64,000 bases of DNA from Rosellinia necatrix (taxonomy: Eukaryota; Ascomycota; Sordariomycetes; Xylariales; Xylariaceae): NCBI GenBank assembly GCA_021209875.1, contig JAGYVD010000003.1, forward strand, positions 3,100,001-3,164,000, written 5' to 3'. Made by a program: the position numbers and the translations under genes. Below the pieces are notes generated by a model. It was not told where the DNA came from and ran no database searches. It saw only the letters and a list, made by a program, of their open reading frames with translations. Shown here one piece after another: positions 1-12,200 of the stretch (position 1 is its first letter; each line of letters starts with the position of its first letter).

Positions 1-780
1 CTCCTCTAAGTCGTCATCCTCCCCAAAGAAGCCTTCCATATCGTCGAGGTCCTTGAACCGATCATTATGGGATTGATCTCTTTGGATATCTGGCCAACTA
101 AGGGGACCGAGGCAACGTTCATCGATAGGTGGGTTCGCCACCGGAAGGACGAGGGCATCAGGTTTGTCGACAGGGGTTGGTGGCCGGATTGTCGCAACAG
201 CGCTCGCGGGTTTCGGTAGGGGCCGGTCTGTCGCACCACTCTCGTCTTCTTCGCTGTCCGAATCAGCCATGAACGGACCCCTCCCTCGACCTTTCTTTGC
301 TGGTCGGGGCTGATTTCGACCTGATGGCGCTGCCGCTGCCGCTGCCGCTGCTGCTGCCGCTGCGTCCATCTGCTCCGGTTCTTGCGCTATTAGGCCGTGC
401 CCATTCGCCTCCGCGACAGGCTGCAAAGCATCGCTAACACCACGGCTTAATTTGCGCCGTTTCGGTGGATTCTGGGCTGTTTCTTGTGATTCCTCACGAG
501 CGCACTCCCCGGTGCCGAAAGGGCCGCCAGCATCGTCTTCTTCCCTTGACAGCACGCGTGACTTCGACTCTGCCACGACGAGAGCGGAGGGCTCGGGTAG
601 GAAAAGCTGTTCCTCGACCTCAACCTTTTGGAAAAAATTCAAGATATTCCCGTTTGGCTTTGCATTGCTCCTCTTCCCGTTAGGCGTCGTCGCGTTGGCG
701 TTCTGTGCGGCCGGAAGGAAGCTGAGCTTGGTCTGCCTGGGTGGCCTTCGAGGAGTGCCTGATTTAGTCGGCATAGTCAT
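1..780 (-). CDS. N-terminal part of an unidentified nuclear protein (3' end outside window)
   Basis: An open frame runs on the minus strand from ATG 780 (or the in-frame ATG at 774) to the window edge without a stop, about 260 codons. The N-terminus is basic and Pro/Thr-rich. It is followed by two short hydrophobic motifs, QTKLSFLP and NILNFFQKVE, then a basic PPKRRK stretch that could be a nuclear localisation signal, an 11-Ala run and an acidic DSDSEEDE patch. The last visible part is acidic (DLDDMEGFFGEDDDLEE). This low-complexity layout is common in the N-termini of DNA-repair and replication proteins. A PSO2/SNM1-type cross-link repair nuclease is one possibility, but no catalytic domain is in view, so the identity is a guess. 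The 634 bp upstream is the likely promoter and is shared with the 3' side of the transporter gene. Confidence 0.7.
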   Translation of the reverse strand, partial: MTMPTKSGTPRRPPRQTKLSFLPAAQNANATTPNGKRSNAKPNGNILNFFQKVEVEEQLFLPEPSALVVAESKSRVLSREEDDAGGPFGTGECAREESQETAQNPPKRRKLSRGVSDALQPVAEANGHGLIAQEPEQMDAAAAAAAAAAAAPSGRNQPRPAKKGRGRGPFMADSDSEEDESGATDRPLPKPASAVATIRPPTPVDKPDALVLPVANPPIDERCLGPLSWPDIQRDQSHNDRFKDLDDMEGFFGEDDDLEE

Positions 781-1414
781 TCCAAATGTGAGCGACGAAC
801 AAAATCATTTTCGCAAAATGCTAGTTTCCGTACGCGGTAAATTGGCTCCCCTCTATCTTCCTTCTCCCTTTTAGTCCTTCCCTTGTGTCAAAGGAAGGCT
901 CCTTGCTCTTGGGTATTGTGAATAAAATTACATAGGTAGGTTGGATAGATAGTGGAAGAGTTGCCCCGCGACGTCTTTACGTAGGTACCTAAGGTACCTA
1001 GAGACGTTTATTACGCTACTTGCAGTGCGTGCTGCGCTTAAATACGCTAATCAATTTTTGGACACGCGACCTGAGCACCAAGGTTACTTACTGGGTACCT
1101 AGGTAGGTATGCGAAAACGCGCTGTCACTTGACATCAGAGGCCACTCTACCTACTTAGGTACCTACATCAACCAAGTTTTTAGCTAGCTAGGTACTTAGC
1201 TTACTGGGGCGCTGGGAGCCCATTGCTACGAAAAAGGTCGGTGTTCTCTTTCCATCTTTATTCAAGTTCAAGTTTAAGTTTAGGTGACAGAGCTTTGTGA
1301 CATGCGTCTCAATCCCTATTTGATTTAGGATGTTGGCAGCCCTATTTTGTTCGTCCTATGACGCTATTCATTATTCTATAAAACATGAAGTGTGAAAATT
1401 TAATTGTGAGGCGT
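781..1414. other. Intergenic region with TAGGTA/TACCTA tracts
   Basis: This stretch lies between the start of the left-edge gene and the stop codon of the transporter. It holds many copies of TAGGTA/TACCTA and the palindrome TAGGTACCTA (about 925-1200), with no credible open frame. It should contain the promoter of the left-edge gene and the 3' UTR of the transporter. Confidence 0.7.
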
Positions 1415-3627
1415 TTAGTTCGCCCTCTTCTCGTCGAGACCAATCTCCGTGCCACTTTCTCGGCCGGGCGATTCGGATCCCGAGCTACCCGCAGTTAACT
1501 TCTCATTCTTCAACGAGTTGGAAGCATTTTGAGGCTTCCCGCTGAAGTAATTGTGAATGTCCTGGGTTATTTCCTCGTTATCGTCGTGTTCAAAGCTCGC
1601 CGACTCTGCGTCGCCAACTGCCCTTCTCTCCTGCCACTCTGCGCGGAGGTCACGAATCTTGTTTTTCATGTCCAGTTCTGGGTGGTAGCTTTTGCCATCG
1701 CCCCTCCATCGCTCCCATAGAGACAGGTGTTGCGGGTGAATCGCGATTCCGTGGTATTCTTCAGGGCGGCCTTCCAGAATGTATTGCCACCGCCGTTCTT
1801 GTTCCTTTAGGTCAAGGCCGGTGGTATCCGGAAGCCAGATTAGCGTTACGAGCATGCCGGCAAGACCAAACCACGGCACCACGAGGAATTTTGTCGGTGT
1901 GTCAATGTAATTGTAGAGTACCGAGGCCAAGAGGGCACCGGCCTTGCCAATCATGGCCGAGAAGCCGTGTGCACTAGCACGTACTTGCGTCGGGTAGACC
2001 TCGCCAGCAACAAGGAAAGTTACCGAATTTGGACCGAACTGGTTGAAGAAGGACGACAAGAAGTACAGAGCCTGGAAACCGTGAATCCCCGCCGGGCTTG
2101 TGAAGTACTCGTATTTGAAGGCGGGGATGACGAAGGCAAGGAAGCAGACTAAGAAACCGATCTGCTGCATGTTCTTCCTGCCATACATCTTGTTGTCGAT
2201 TAACAACGCCGCGGCATAGTAGCCAGCCAAGGAGACGACGACGTTTACCAAGTTCCAGTTCCACGTTGTGAGGAGGGATTTAGGATTAGAGGATATAACC
2301 TTGATGAATTGGCCTGGTTTCAATCTTAGCATAAAGGTTTTGTGATGTATTGGGATGCTGCCGACTTACTCTGAAATAGCTTGTTCCCGTAGAAGAAAAC
2401 GTCGTTGAAGAACCAGCCAGCAGAAGTGGCGAACAGGCGGCCGCCGAAGTTGCTGAAGGTAATCTTGAGCGACTTGACATCGTATCCCGTAACATTGGCC
2501 TTCTTCTTAGCCTTTTCCAGGTGTGTGGAAGCGGACTTCATCTTATAGGTACGATAGTAGACAAGCCATAGGGTGCCGATCGCGGGGATTGCGAACGAAA
2601 TTCGGAAGGTATACTGTGCAGCGAACTCGCTATATGGCGGCTCGCCGCCAGTGCCTCGGTTGAAAATCACCAAGAGGACAGTCAAGACGATCTGATTGAA
2701 GAACTGACCCCAGCCTTGCATCAAGAAAGCCAGGGTAACTTTACGGCCTCTGTGAAGTCTGTCGTCCCGAGTCGACAGTCTGCCAGCAGACACAGCATTC
2801 TCCATAGATGATGTTGCCGTGATAGGGTACTCTCCACCGACCCCAATACCTAAATATTATAAGCCAAGGGTCTTCGTGAGATATAATAGATTGACCCATA
2901 CCGTAGAAAAACAGAGAGAAAGCATAGAGGATGACCCAGCCTTGTAGCGTAAAGCCCCATGAGCCGGTGAGCAGCAACAGACCGAGAAACATAATCACGG
3001 CATCCTGGATCAAGCCAAATCTGCGGCCAATCCAATCACCGATAATCTAGGAGAAAAGACGTCAATGTAGTTCGGAGAAAGGCGAGGCAGGGAAGGACAT
3101 ACACCAACGCCGGTCTGGCCGAACATGATACCGATAATCTCAAGGTATGTCACGGATGCCACCCAGTTCTTGTTACACACCGCATGGGTGCCCCAGCAGT
3201 TATTCCATACATTGGCGAACAACGGTTCGAGGTTGCCTATCGAAAACAAGACATAGCCCTCTAGAAGCAATCCAGCACCGGGAAGGACGGAATTCCGGAA
3301 ATACCAGGACAGGGGGCTCAAGGGATCTTTCTTAATCATAGACCATACTGTCTTGAGCTCTGTCGTGGTCTCCTGAGAGCTGACCTTGTTGACGAAAGCG
3401 AAGCGCTGGGACAGGGGGAGGTCGGCCCAGTAAATTCCTTCGGGAGTGTACGAGTCGTCGGGCTTGAGTAGGTGCGAGAAGATCTGTTTCTCATAGTCGG
3501 TGGCGAAATTTGTAGAGGCTTGATGGGGGTAGTGTTCATGTTCACGGCCAGTCTCCGGCCCATGGGGGACTGGAAGCTCCCCAATCGGGGGATCGTGTTC
3601 GTTATGGCGACGGAGGAAACTAGCCAT
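1415..3627 (-). CDS. MFS transporter of the phosphate:H+ symporter (PHS/GIT1-like) family
   Basis: Four exons, 3627-3103, 3046-2902, 2849-2370 and 2313-1415, give 682 residues in one frame. The introns are 52-56 bp with GTATG/GTAAGT donors. The N-terminus is cytosolic and polar. The family signature follows: GIIGDWIGRRFG in the loop after the second or third membrane helix, then GIGVGGEYPITATSSMENA, which matches the GIG-GG-YP-SA pattern of phosphate permeases. Downstream, WFFNDVFFYGNKLFQS resembles the helix-7 region of Pho84-type carriers. About 12 hydrophobic helices can be seen, and a charged C-terminal tail of roughly 130 residues probably faces the cytosol. Related fungal proteins carry inorganic phosphate or glycerophosphodiesters across the plasma membrane. 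The substrate cannot be told here, because the N-terminal half departs from Pho84 (an unusual Cys-containing loop WNNCWGTHAVCNKN). Confidence 0.88.
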
Positions 3628-6539
3628 GACGGAAACGGACCCGGGTCAGCCCAATTGTCGACCGGGGCACAGCAGGACGGCGTCTATCGACGTCGACGAC
3701 GACTTATAGACACCTGCTCCCCCCGAAGGAAGAAGGATATAATATGTGGGGGTGTACGCGCCGGCGTTGTGTGGTCGTATATCACTGCTTGGATAAAGGG
3801 AGAGGTGATAAGTACACGAGGGAAAGGCTAAATAAACAGGGCAAGGGTTCTGAGTTTGGAGTGACGGCTCTCGTGGTAAAACATAGTTTGAGAGAGCAGA
3901 GAGAAGGTTTGCTTTTTAAAGGACGGACAATACCTTCCCACTCTTCTCCATCTACTCCATTGAGATGAGCAGCAGCATAGCACGAGCACGAGGAAGGCCC
4001 TTTTCCCTACCTGGGTATAGGTGGTCCTCAAAGAAACACTGTACCGGGTTGACTAAGGTAAAGAATAGCTAATCCTTGCTCTTCCCACCTTGCAACTTCC
4101 GGGAGATGGCGCAAATGTGAGCGTGTAGGCGGGTATTTCCACGGACGGCCTAGCCCTGGTTGGTACAGTTGGCGTCGCATGATGTCGACGGTTGAGATAT
4201 CCATACTTGTATAGCTTGGGTAGCGGGGGTTCATGTTCTACAACTCCGCAGCGGATCTGCAAGCACGCGAGGGTAGAACTGGAATATGGGGGCCGCGCTT
4301 GATATGAGATGGGGCCAGATACATATGTAATGTAGTGTCATGTCATGTCATGTCAATGCCCCTCCCTCTCTTGCGTCTTCGCGGCGTCCTCACACGGCAA
4401 AATACCTTATGTAAGTACCTACGTAGTAGCTAGCCTACTTGTAGGTAACCTAACCTAGGCAGTGAGGCGTCTGTGGCTCCGATACACGAGTTCCGGCTGC
4501 TGTGCGCGCTGAGGATTCCATCGTCATCTTGGCCATTGGTTATACTCACATGCTGACCACGGGGTACCAGCAAATCAACCGCCGTTGAGGAAAGGAACCG
4601 GCTGGTGGTTGCGGCATACGTCGGCTACGGTGTTACGTCGGACTCGCTCTCGAGGTCGGACCTCTTGGTCGAACGGATGAATTTTTTTTTCAGGGCGGCG
4701 GCGCAGAAAAAGGACGAAGACTAACATGGTGGCTTGCCGTATCTGGTGTCAAAAATGTGTTTTTGCAGGGTTCGAGTTGACGTTTGTGTTGGAATCGGAC
4801 GGCCAATCAGGATCCGGAGAACGTGCACGTTTTGCCTTCGGCTCTGTTGATTTGCCGGGAGCTAGAGGATTGGGCCAAGATCGTCCCTACAGGGGACAGG
4901 GATGAGACGATCATAGAAATAGTCTCAAAGTGGCAAGAACGAGGGCCAAAACAAAGGTGCAGACAGATCTCGGGGTTTAATTGGCCAATACCATTGCTGT
5001 GTTGGGCTCTAGAACCCTGCCGCTTGTGTCCACTGCGCCGGGGAGGCAGGGGACGACCTGTAAGCCGCGTTCTACTTGCCTGTGTACTTCCAGACGTGCC
5101 GTGTCTGCGCTACAACCATGAGTATCCCATGCCTTCTGGGTATGTACTGAGGCACCCCACTGAGCCCCACGGGAGCGGTAAGTCACTGGGCACACAACCC
5201 CCTCCTCCCGAGGTCCAAGACCGCCGACTCTCGCTTGGCTTTGCTTGATATGCGGTAGAGTGTGATCCGAGACAACGCCCAGAGCCTGCCCAGAGTTTGG
5301 CGAAGCTTCAATCGAGGGAGGTTTTCCATATTGCGCAAGTGGTCGCGTGAGCAGATTCGACCATCTTGAGGCTGCCTCACATCGGTAGAGGCAAGGTATT
5401 CGGTTTTCAAACGCTTGGCCGCGTTTCGCGAACCGCACGAAACTCATATTTGCCCTCTTTGCGGGCATAAGACATCACCGAAACCCCAAGTCGTTGCACG
5501 AACGCTTGGGTAAGCAGTGGATGATAGTTATACCATGCGTATATGGGATATTGGCAATGGGGGAGGGAAAGGGGGGGCAGACCGCGAGTCTGACCTTCTC
5601 CCCGTGTCAAACAAACACGCCTGTCTACATCGTATCAACACCTGAGGCTGATACCGCGGGGTGACAAGTGCGCATGATGGCATTAATAATATTAATAACA
5701 TCATCTCAACAATAGACATGGCGTCCAGTATATCAAGCAGGGTCGAGAACACATATGGGGCCATGATCCTCGTGTTGGCTCAGCGTAGCAATCGTTAAAG
5801 AGTGAGTGGTTTACCATCGTAGCCGGCTTTGGCGACTGGAATTCCTCACAGTGGACGAGCCCGAGGTTCTCTTTGGAGAGCTGTCTGTCCGTCTATCGTT
5901 GGTGGTTTTTCGTCCCTGTGCAGTTCGTACATAGCCTCGACGCAAATGCCGTAAACAAACCCCAACAGGCATAGCCGTATTGCTATATAAGCGATGATGG
6001 ATGCTTGGAGGATGCTGACCAGAGTACCGATTCGCCAATGTAGTCCCCGTGAGCATTTTTAGCTACCTGGATAGTTATGTGCGTGTCCGCTCAGGGTGGA
6101 TGTCTTGAAGCTAGTGGTTCGTGGGGGAGGGGAGGTGGCTGGGCTAGTACAGACGATTCTCCAGCCCTCAAACCCGTATGCCCGAGAATTGGAATGTTGG
6201 GGGATCCAAGACATAATAATAATAATACATACAGTACTACAGTACTACAGTAGGGCTTTCGTGCACCTTAGGCCGATTGGCCTTAGCTCTGACAACGATT
6301 GCAATTATGTATGTAACTACTTACTTTTGTATTAATGCCGCGGCATGCCCCATATAGTATACCATTAATTCAAACCATGGATGAATGGTGTCGTTTTTTC
6401 GCGGTAGTTAATATTCCAGCTGGTTTGCATATGTATGCAGAGGAGACCATATGAGCATTATTTGCATTTGAATAAGAGCAGCCACCATGCATCGAGCAAC
6501 GTAACATGGTTCGAGACATTTGTTGATGGATAGATAAGT

Positions 6540-6840
6540 ATATTAAATAGGTAGTTAAGAGGTACCTAGGTAACATTCAAGGTAGGGTAGATACTTGAGC
6601 ACATACATACTACCTATAGTTACATACCTACCCACAGGTTACCTCAGTAAATTGATAAATTACTTAGGTAGGTAGGTAGGTAGGTACCTAGTACCTAGTA
6701 GTAGTAGTAGTAGTATTAACGTCTAATCTAGGTGTCTGACAGTGCTAGTTACATTTTAATGGTGCGATTGTGGCTGCTAGGAGCCTTAATACAGCCAATC
6801 GGCCCTGCCAGGGGTACCTAGTACCTAGCTAGTAGCGATA
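6540..6840. repeat. TAGGTA/TACCTA palindromic tract cluster with (GTA)n
   Basis: The segment contains repeated GTAGGTAGGTAGG, the palindromic GGTACCTAG, and an uninterrupted GTA trinucleotide run near 6697-6715. It is one of the densest of the dispersed TAGGTA clusters in this window. Confidence 0.8.
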
Positions 6841-6870
6841 AGCCATATCTGTGAAAGTAGTTGCATAATT

Positions 6871-6880
6871 ATCACGTGAT
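6871..6880. promoter_or_regulatory. ATCACGTGAT palindrome (E-box type)
   Basis: A perfect 10-bp palindrome centred on CACGTG, about 180 bp upstream of the APN1 start codon. CACGTG is the usual core bound by fungal bHLH and some bZIP regulators. Its role here is inferred from position only. Confidence 0.4.
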
Positions 6881-6906
6881 CTCGCTCATCCTGGCACCGC
6901 GCTCGG

Positions 6907-6912
6907 ACGCGT
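6907..6912. promoter_or_regulatory. ACGCGT, possible MluI cell-cycle box
   Basis: ACGCGT lies about 145 bp upstream of the APN1 ATG. In yeasts this box binds MBF and drives G1/S expression of DNA synthesis and repair genes, so the position fits. A six-base match can also occur by chance. Confidence 0.3.
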
Positions 6913-7057
6913 CGGATGCTACCCTCAAGATCTTATCAGGCCCTTAGATTAATCATGCCGTGATCCTTCTTCTACGGTTGTACATACACCGTCTTCAACT
7001 TGCATTTGCACGAACGGTTCCTTTTTTACCGCATTTCATAGAGCGCGTGCATTCGAA

Positions 7058-8588
7058 ATGCCTCCACGCCAGCCCCCTCGGAAAGCAAAGGGAGCTGTTG
7101 GGGGAAACTAACACAGCTAAAGCTGCCGTATCCAAGACTAAGGAAACCTCAAAGGTCGAGCCCAAGGCCAAGGGTCGAGTCGCCAAGCGCAAAGTTGTTG
7201 AGACGAGCCCTGAGCCCGATCTCATCTCGGAAGAGGAAGAGGAAGAAGAAGAGGAGGAGGAGGAGGAGGAGCGCAAACCCGTGAAGAAACGTAAGACTGT
7301 ACCGAAGACACAATTGAAAGAGGACGACTCGGCGGACGAGAAGCCCAAAGCTGCGGCGCCGAAGAAGCAGAGGACGGCTAAAGCCAAAGCTAAGCCCGAA
7401 GACGCCATGCCCCTAGCCGAGCGCACCGCGATTGCTTCCCTGAAGAAGGCTATGTACATTGGCGCCCATGTCAGCAGTGCAGGTGGTACGCAGATCTCTC
7501 AGTACCCCCAAAGCACGCCTGTGTGCTCGAGTTTGATCTTTGTCTGACACGCCCGTGCAACAGGTGTACAAAGCTCCATCCCAAACACCGTACACATCGG
7601 CGCGAACGCTTTCGCGCTTTTCCTCAAATCACAGCGCAAATGGGCGAACCCGCCCATGACCCCTGAGGCCCGCGACGGGTTCCGGAGCCTCTCCAGGGCG
7701 CACAAGTTCGACGTCCACCGCCACTGCCTGCCCCACGGCTCCTACCTCGTCAATCTGGCGCAGGCGGAGAAGGAGAAGGCGGCGCAGGCGTACGGCGCGT
7801 TCCTCGACGACCTGCAGCGCTGCGAGTCGCTGGGAATCACGCTGTACAACTTCCACCCCGGCAACACGAACGGCGACGTCCGCGCGGCCGCCATCGGGCG
7901 CATCGCGGCGCAGCTGAACAAGGCGCACAAGGCGACGAGCACCGTGGTCACCGTCCTTGAGAACATGGCTGGCCAGGGCAACGTCATCGGCTCCACGTTT
8001 GAGGACCTGCGCGACATCATAGCTCTCATTGACGACAAGACCCGCGTCGGCGTGTGCATCGATACGTGCCACGCTTTCGCGGCAGGGTATGATCTGCGCT
8101 CGCCCGAGGCCTTTGCAGCCACCATGTCGAAATTCAACGAGATAGTCGGTGCATCGTATCTGCGCGCCCTGCATATCAATGATAGCAAGGCGCCGTTCGG
8201 CTCGAATCGCGACCTGCACGCAAACATTGGGACCGGATATCTCGGCCTGCGCACCTTCCACAACGTCGTGAACTACGACGCCCTCGCCGGCCTGCCCATG
8301 GTTCTCGAGACGCCCATCGACCGGCCCGGACCCAACGGCAAGGCCGTGGAGGACAAGCAGATCTGGGCCGACGAGATCAAGCTCCTCGAGAGCCTCATCG
8401 GCATGGACGTGTCGTCCGCCGAGTTCACGGCGCTTGAGGAGAAGTTGCAGGCGCAGGGCGCGGGCGAGCGAGCCAAGATCCAGGACCAGGTTGACCGCAA
8501 GAACGCCAAGGCCACGAAGAAGACGGCCGCGAAGCCGAGGGGGAATAAAAAGAAGGTTGACCAGGATTCCGATGGCGATTCCGAATAA
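7058..8588 (+). CDS. APN1: AP endonuclease APN1 (endonuclease IV family), 5' part frameshifted
   Basis: This is a base-excision repair enzyme that cuts the backbone 5' of abasic sites in nucleus and mitochondria. Exon 1 ends at 7485 and exon 2 runs 7564-8588; the intron 7486-7563 splits a Gly codon (SSAG-G-VQSS). The catalytic TIM-barrel starts at MYIGAHVSSAGG and keeps the family's metal-site segments: FHPG, VLENMAGQG, GVCIDTCHAFAAGYD, LHINDSK, DLHANIGTGYLG and VLETP. A basic, Glu-run N-terminal extension and a Lys-rich C-terminus suggest nuclear targeting. The only sensible start, ATG 7058, opens MPPRQPPRKAKGAVG, but that frame stops at 7109-7111. The conserved frame begins one base off, and removing one G from the run 7100-7104 joins them, giving about 483 residues. 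A 58-bp intron at 7097-7154 with a poor GTTGGG donor is an alternative. Confidence 0.9.
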
Positions 8589-9287
8589 GCCTTGGTCTGT
8601 GGCTTGAGGTTCACTCAAACTGCACTTTAGTCGTATGAAAAAGGCAAGACAAGACGACTAATAATAATGGCCTGTGTGTAAGATATTGCCGTTTGCTGTA
8701 TATTCGTTGCTTGACAAATGTAGCTTGGACCTGTTCAGTAGCATGGCGTTTGGGATAGGGAAATAAGGAAACCGAGGGTTCCAATACGTATCACTCCTTC
8801 AGGGCACGGATATTTGTTTAATAGTTGCTCAAAATGAACACAGTACGCGATGATAAACATAAGTCACCAGTAACAATAACCACACTAGGTAGGTAGGCCA
8901 GGATGAGATTTAGATATGAGAATCATAATCAAGTGAACCTATAGAATGGGATATCTCGGTGGTGCAAAGAAAAAAAAAAAAATGGCATCCTAGGTATCTT
9001 CCGCCTCTTGAACGCCATGTCTAATGAATGCGTTGCTTTTCATCTCTTCGTCGTCTTCGTAACAGCAAGCAATACAATCCCACAAAATCTATGCATGACC
9101 CCTCGCCGTATCCAGTTTCCCATCATCCTCGTATCCATCCCACCCACGGAGCTGGCCCTGATGTACACGCAATGCACCCACCGCACGGCGGCAGCAAACA
9201 GCCCGAGGGATAGATTATCCGTTCGGGCCGTCCTATACACGGGCTACGATCGATTGACGCCTAAAAAGAACAAGCGGGTTGCGTCCC
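8589..9287. other. Convergent intergenic region APN1 / BUB1
   Basis: The two genes converge here, so this should hold both 3' UTRs and polyadenylation sites. There is a 13-A run near 8969-8981. Nothing else recognisable is present. Confidence 0.6.
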
Positions 9288-12200
9288 TCAGCCCCTCTTA
9301 CTCCTGGCCCAGCCCTCGACGCGGGTGACCAGGCCGCGGAGGCCGATGCCCTTCTCGCAGTTAGCCTCGAGCCAGGCCTCCATGCGCTCGCGGACGGCGC
9401 GGAGGCCGCGGGCAATAGGCGGGCGGGCGACGGGCTCGGAGGCAGTGGCGGTGGCGGTGGAGTGGGCGCCCGGATTGAGCAGGAGGTCGAAGCAGTCGGC
9501 CCAGAGGTCGGTCTGCCAGTAGCGCTTGAGGGACTCGCGGACGCGGTAGCGGCGGCCGCCGGCGGCGGTGCCGAGGCCGCCCTGGTCGGCGCGCACCGTC
9601 TCGATGTAGCGCCCGAACAGCAGGCAGTGCACGATGCCGGCGAGCCCGTGGTAGTCGATCTGCCACGTCCACGGCCGGCCCTCGCGCACCTCGGCGCAGT
9701 CCTCCTTGGTCGTTTTCCAGTCCGCCACGAACTGCACGTCCCCCCGGAACGCCCGCATGTCGATGCCGCGCCCGAAGTCGATCAGCACCACGCCCCGCTC
9801 GGCCCAGCCTCCCGAGCCGTCCGCGGACCACTGGTTCGATAGCGGCGGGGCGGCGTCGCCGTCGCCGTCGCCGCCGCCAAGCCGCAGCAGGCAGTTGTCG
9901 ACCTTGAGGTCGCCGTGCAGGATCTGCTGGGTGTGCAGCGCCTCGACGGTGCGCAGGAGCTCGATCGTGAAGAACATAGCCAGCGTCTCGTCCATTGTCC
10001 CGGACGGCTGCTCGCGGAAGAAGTTGACCACCGACAGCAGTGTCGGGTACGGGTGGAAAGGGAGCAGGAGGAAGCCCTCGTCCTGGTACAGGTGCAGCTC
10101 GTGCGCCGCCGAGATGGACGCCGTCGCTCGGTGCTGCGGCCCCAGCCGGTCCGCCGCCAGGCGCATCATGAAGAACTCCCAGGCCGTGGGTGGCTGCTCC
10201 ATCTTGAGCGCCTCGAGAGCAGCGCGTCGCCGGGTTGCGAAGGCGCCCTTCCCCATCTCGACGACGCCCTCCTCCTCCTCGTTTTCGGGCGACGAGTTCT
10301 CGATGAGATACACCGGCGCAAATGCCCCGGACCCAAGCTCTCGCTTCACAGTGTATTCGCCTAGGAGCTCCGGAAATTCGAGGACTACGGGACTGGAAAT
10401 AGGGCCAGTCTTGTCGTTGTTGCTCTTGCCGTTCTTGCCCGCCATCTTGATAAATTTACGGATTTCGGCAGTGCGATCGCTTCTCTCATTGCGGTGGTCG
10501 TAGAAGCCAGTATAGGAGCTAAGGGGTGGGTGCATCTTAGCCAAGATCTCATCTCTTACTAGGGCGTCGACCGGGTTGCACTGGGCTTCTTTGATAATAG
10601 GCCCCCTCGGTGTCGCTGAAGCAGTGGAATCCTTGAGTTTGAGCTCGGGCTTGTACAATTGGGGTTGAGCAATCTTCACGGGTGAGAGGATCTCATTTGA
10701 AACCTCTCTCAGCGGACTGCTAAGTGGTTCAAAATCTTCGTCATCTTCCTCTTCCTCGTCTTCGTCCTCATCCTCCTCGGCCGTGGTGCCCAACGTATCT
10801 CTCCGGCACGGTGTCTTCGAATAGTAGTTCGCCTTGGTTTCCGTGAACATGCCGACAGACGTTTCTGTTCGCTCCGCAATAGGGGTCATGAACGGGAGGC
10901 GGTTATTAGCCACCTCGGCCGGGTCCCTATACGGTCGTGTAGGTGGCTCATAATCCTCGGGCGGGATCGGGATGAATACGGTGCGAGTTTTGGGGGGGGA
11001 GTCTTCAGGTGTGGGTGGAAGATCGCCATCCTCCTCATAGGCAGGTTGTTCTGTGCGATCGGGGTCGACAGCGTTGGACATCTCACTATCACCGTCTTCA
11101 TCTTGCCCGTCTTCACTCTCGCCGTCGACCTGGGGTATGTGTTTTTGAGCGGTAAACTCGGACCATTCGCTCACACTCCTGTCGTCGGCGGTTTCATCGT
11201 CGCCAATTTCGCTTGCTGCGATTTGACGTGTAGTGCCGGTGCTCTCTGCACCGCTGGTGTAGTCACCGTCACTCATATACTCGTCTGCGTCGCTTTCCAT
11301 GTTTTCATCAGCTGGCTTGAGAGGCGCATTAAAAATGTCATATATCTCATCTGTGGCGGCCTTGGTGTGTATGGTCATGGTCGGTTCCGACCCACCGGCT
11401 CTTTTCTTCTTGATCTTTGATCGTGATGGAGAGTCCAAGTTTGCCTTGACTGGGGAAGGGTTAGCGCACGAACAGGTGACGGAGGGGTACGGTTGAGTGG
11501 CGTGTAAACGAATAAACTAGGAAATAACGTGGGCATAGTTGTTGTAAACAACCACGTTAGGAAAGGCATGTACTTACTGATTTGAGTCTCGTTAACCTCC
11601 ATCACCTTCTTTTTCCTGCCTTTGGTTGGTTTGGGTTGGGACCCCTTGAATGCCCCGTTCTCGTCGAGCGCACCATTGTCCCGGTGAATTAGCAACTTCT
11701 GCTCCAAATTTCTACTTAGAATCTCTACCGGGGGGGTGTTCTCGTCTGCCGTTTCATACGGGCCATCGACCACGCTCTCGTCGTCCCAGCAAGCATCCAG
11801 CCAGCCTCGACTCGCTGCCCAGAGCTCTTCAAAGCTCAATTCCGTACCCGGCTCCTGCGGAGTAGGGTACACAGCCTCAAGGTTCACGTATATGCGCTCT
11901 CTTTTACCATTCTGGGGATTGATAATCACTTGGTGTTTTGAGGGAGCAATGACAATGTGAGACTCTGCTATTCTGGCCAATGACTGAAATACACGATTGC
12001 ACGACCACCAACAATTAGTCCTATGATCATCAACAATCGGCCATTGCCGGAGTGGGACATGAGTTTATCGGCTTACCGGATCCCTGAACACAGCCATTTT
12101 CGGTGCGCTACTCTTCTTCACGCTCGTCTCCAGCACTGCTCCCGCCCAGGGTGTAGCCTCCACCACGTTCTCCTTCTTACGATCCGCAAGAGACCCAATT

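Larger units (their letters stand above)
3628..7057. other. Long divergent intergenic region between the MFS transporter and APN1
   Basis: About 3.4 kb separate the two divergent start codons. The longest open frames (+4784-5248 and -4977-5468) overlap each other on opposite strands and show no recognisable motif, so I do not call them. Visible elements are a TCATG tandem near 4336-4353, AATAAT and TACAGTAC runs near 6215-6252, and a dense TAGGTA/TACCTA and GTAGTA cluster at 6540-6840. A CACGTG palindrome and an ACGCGT box lie close to APN1. Confidence 0.6.

Noticed and set aside
4977..5468. Minus-strand frame of 163 codons between the transporter and APN1
   Set aside because: It overlaps an equally long plus-strand frame, shows no domain or periodicity, and no splice-supported extension.
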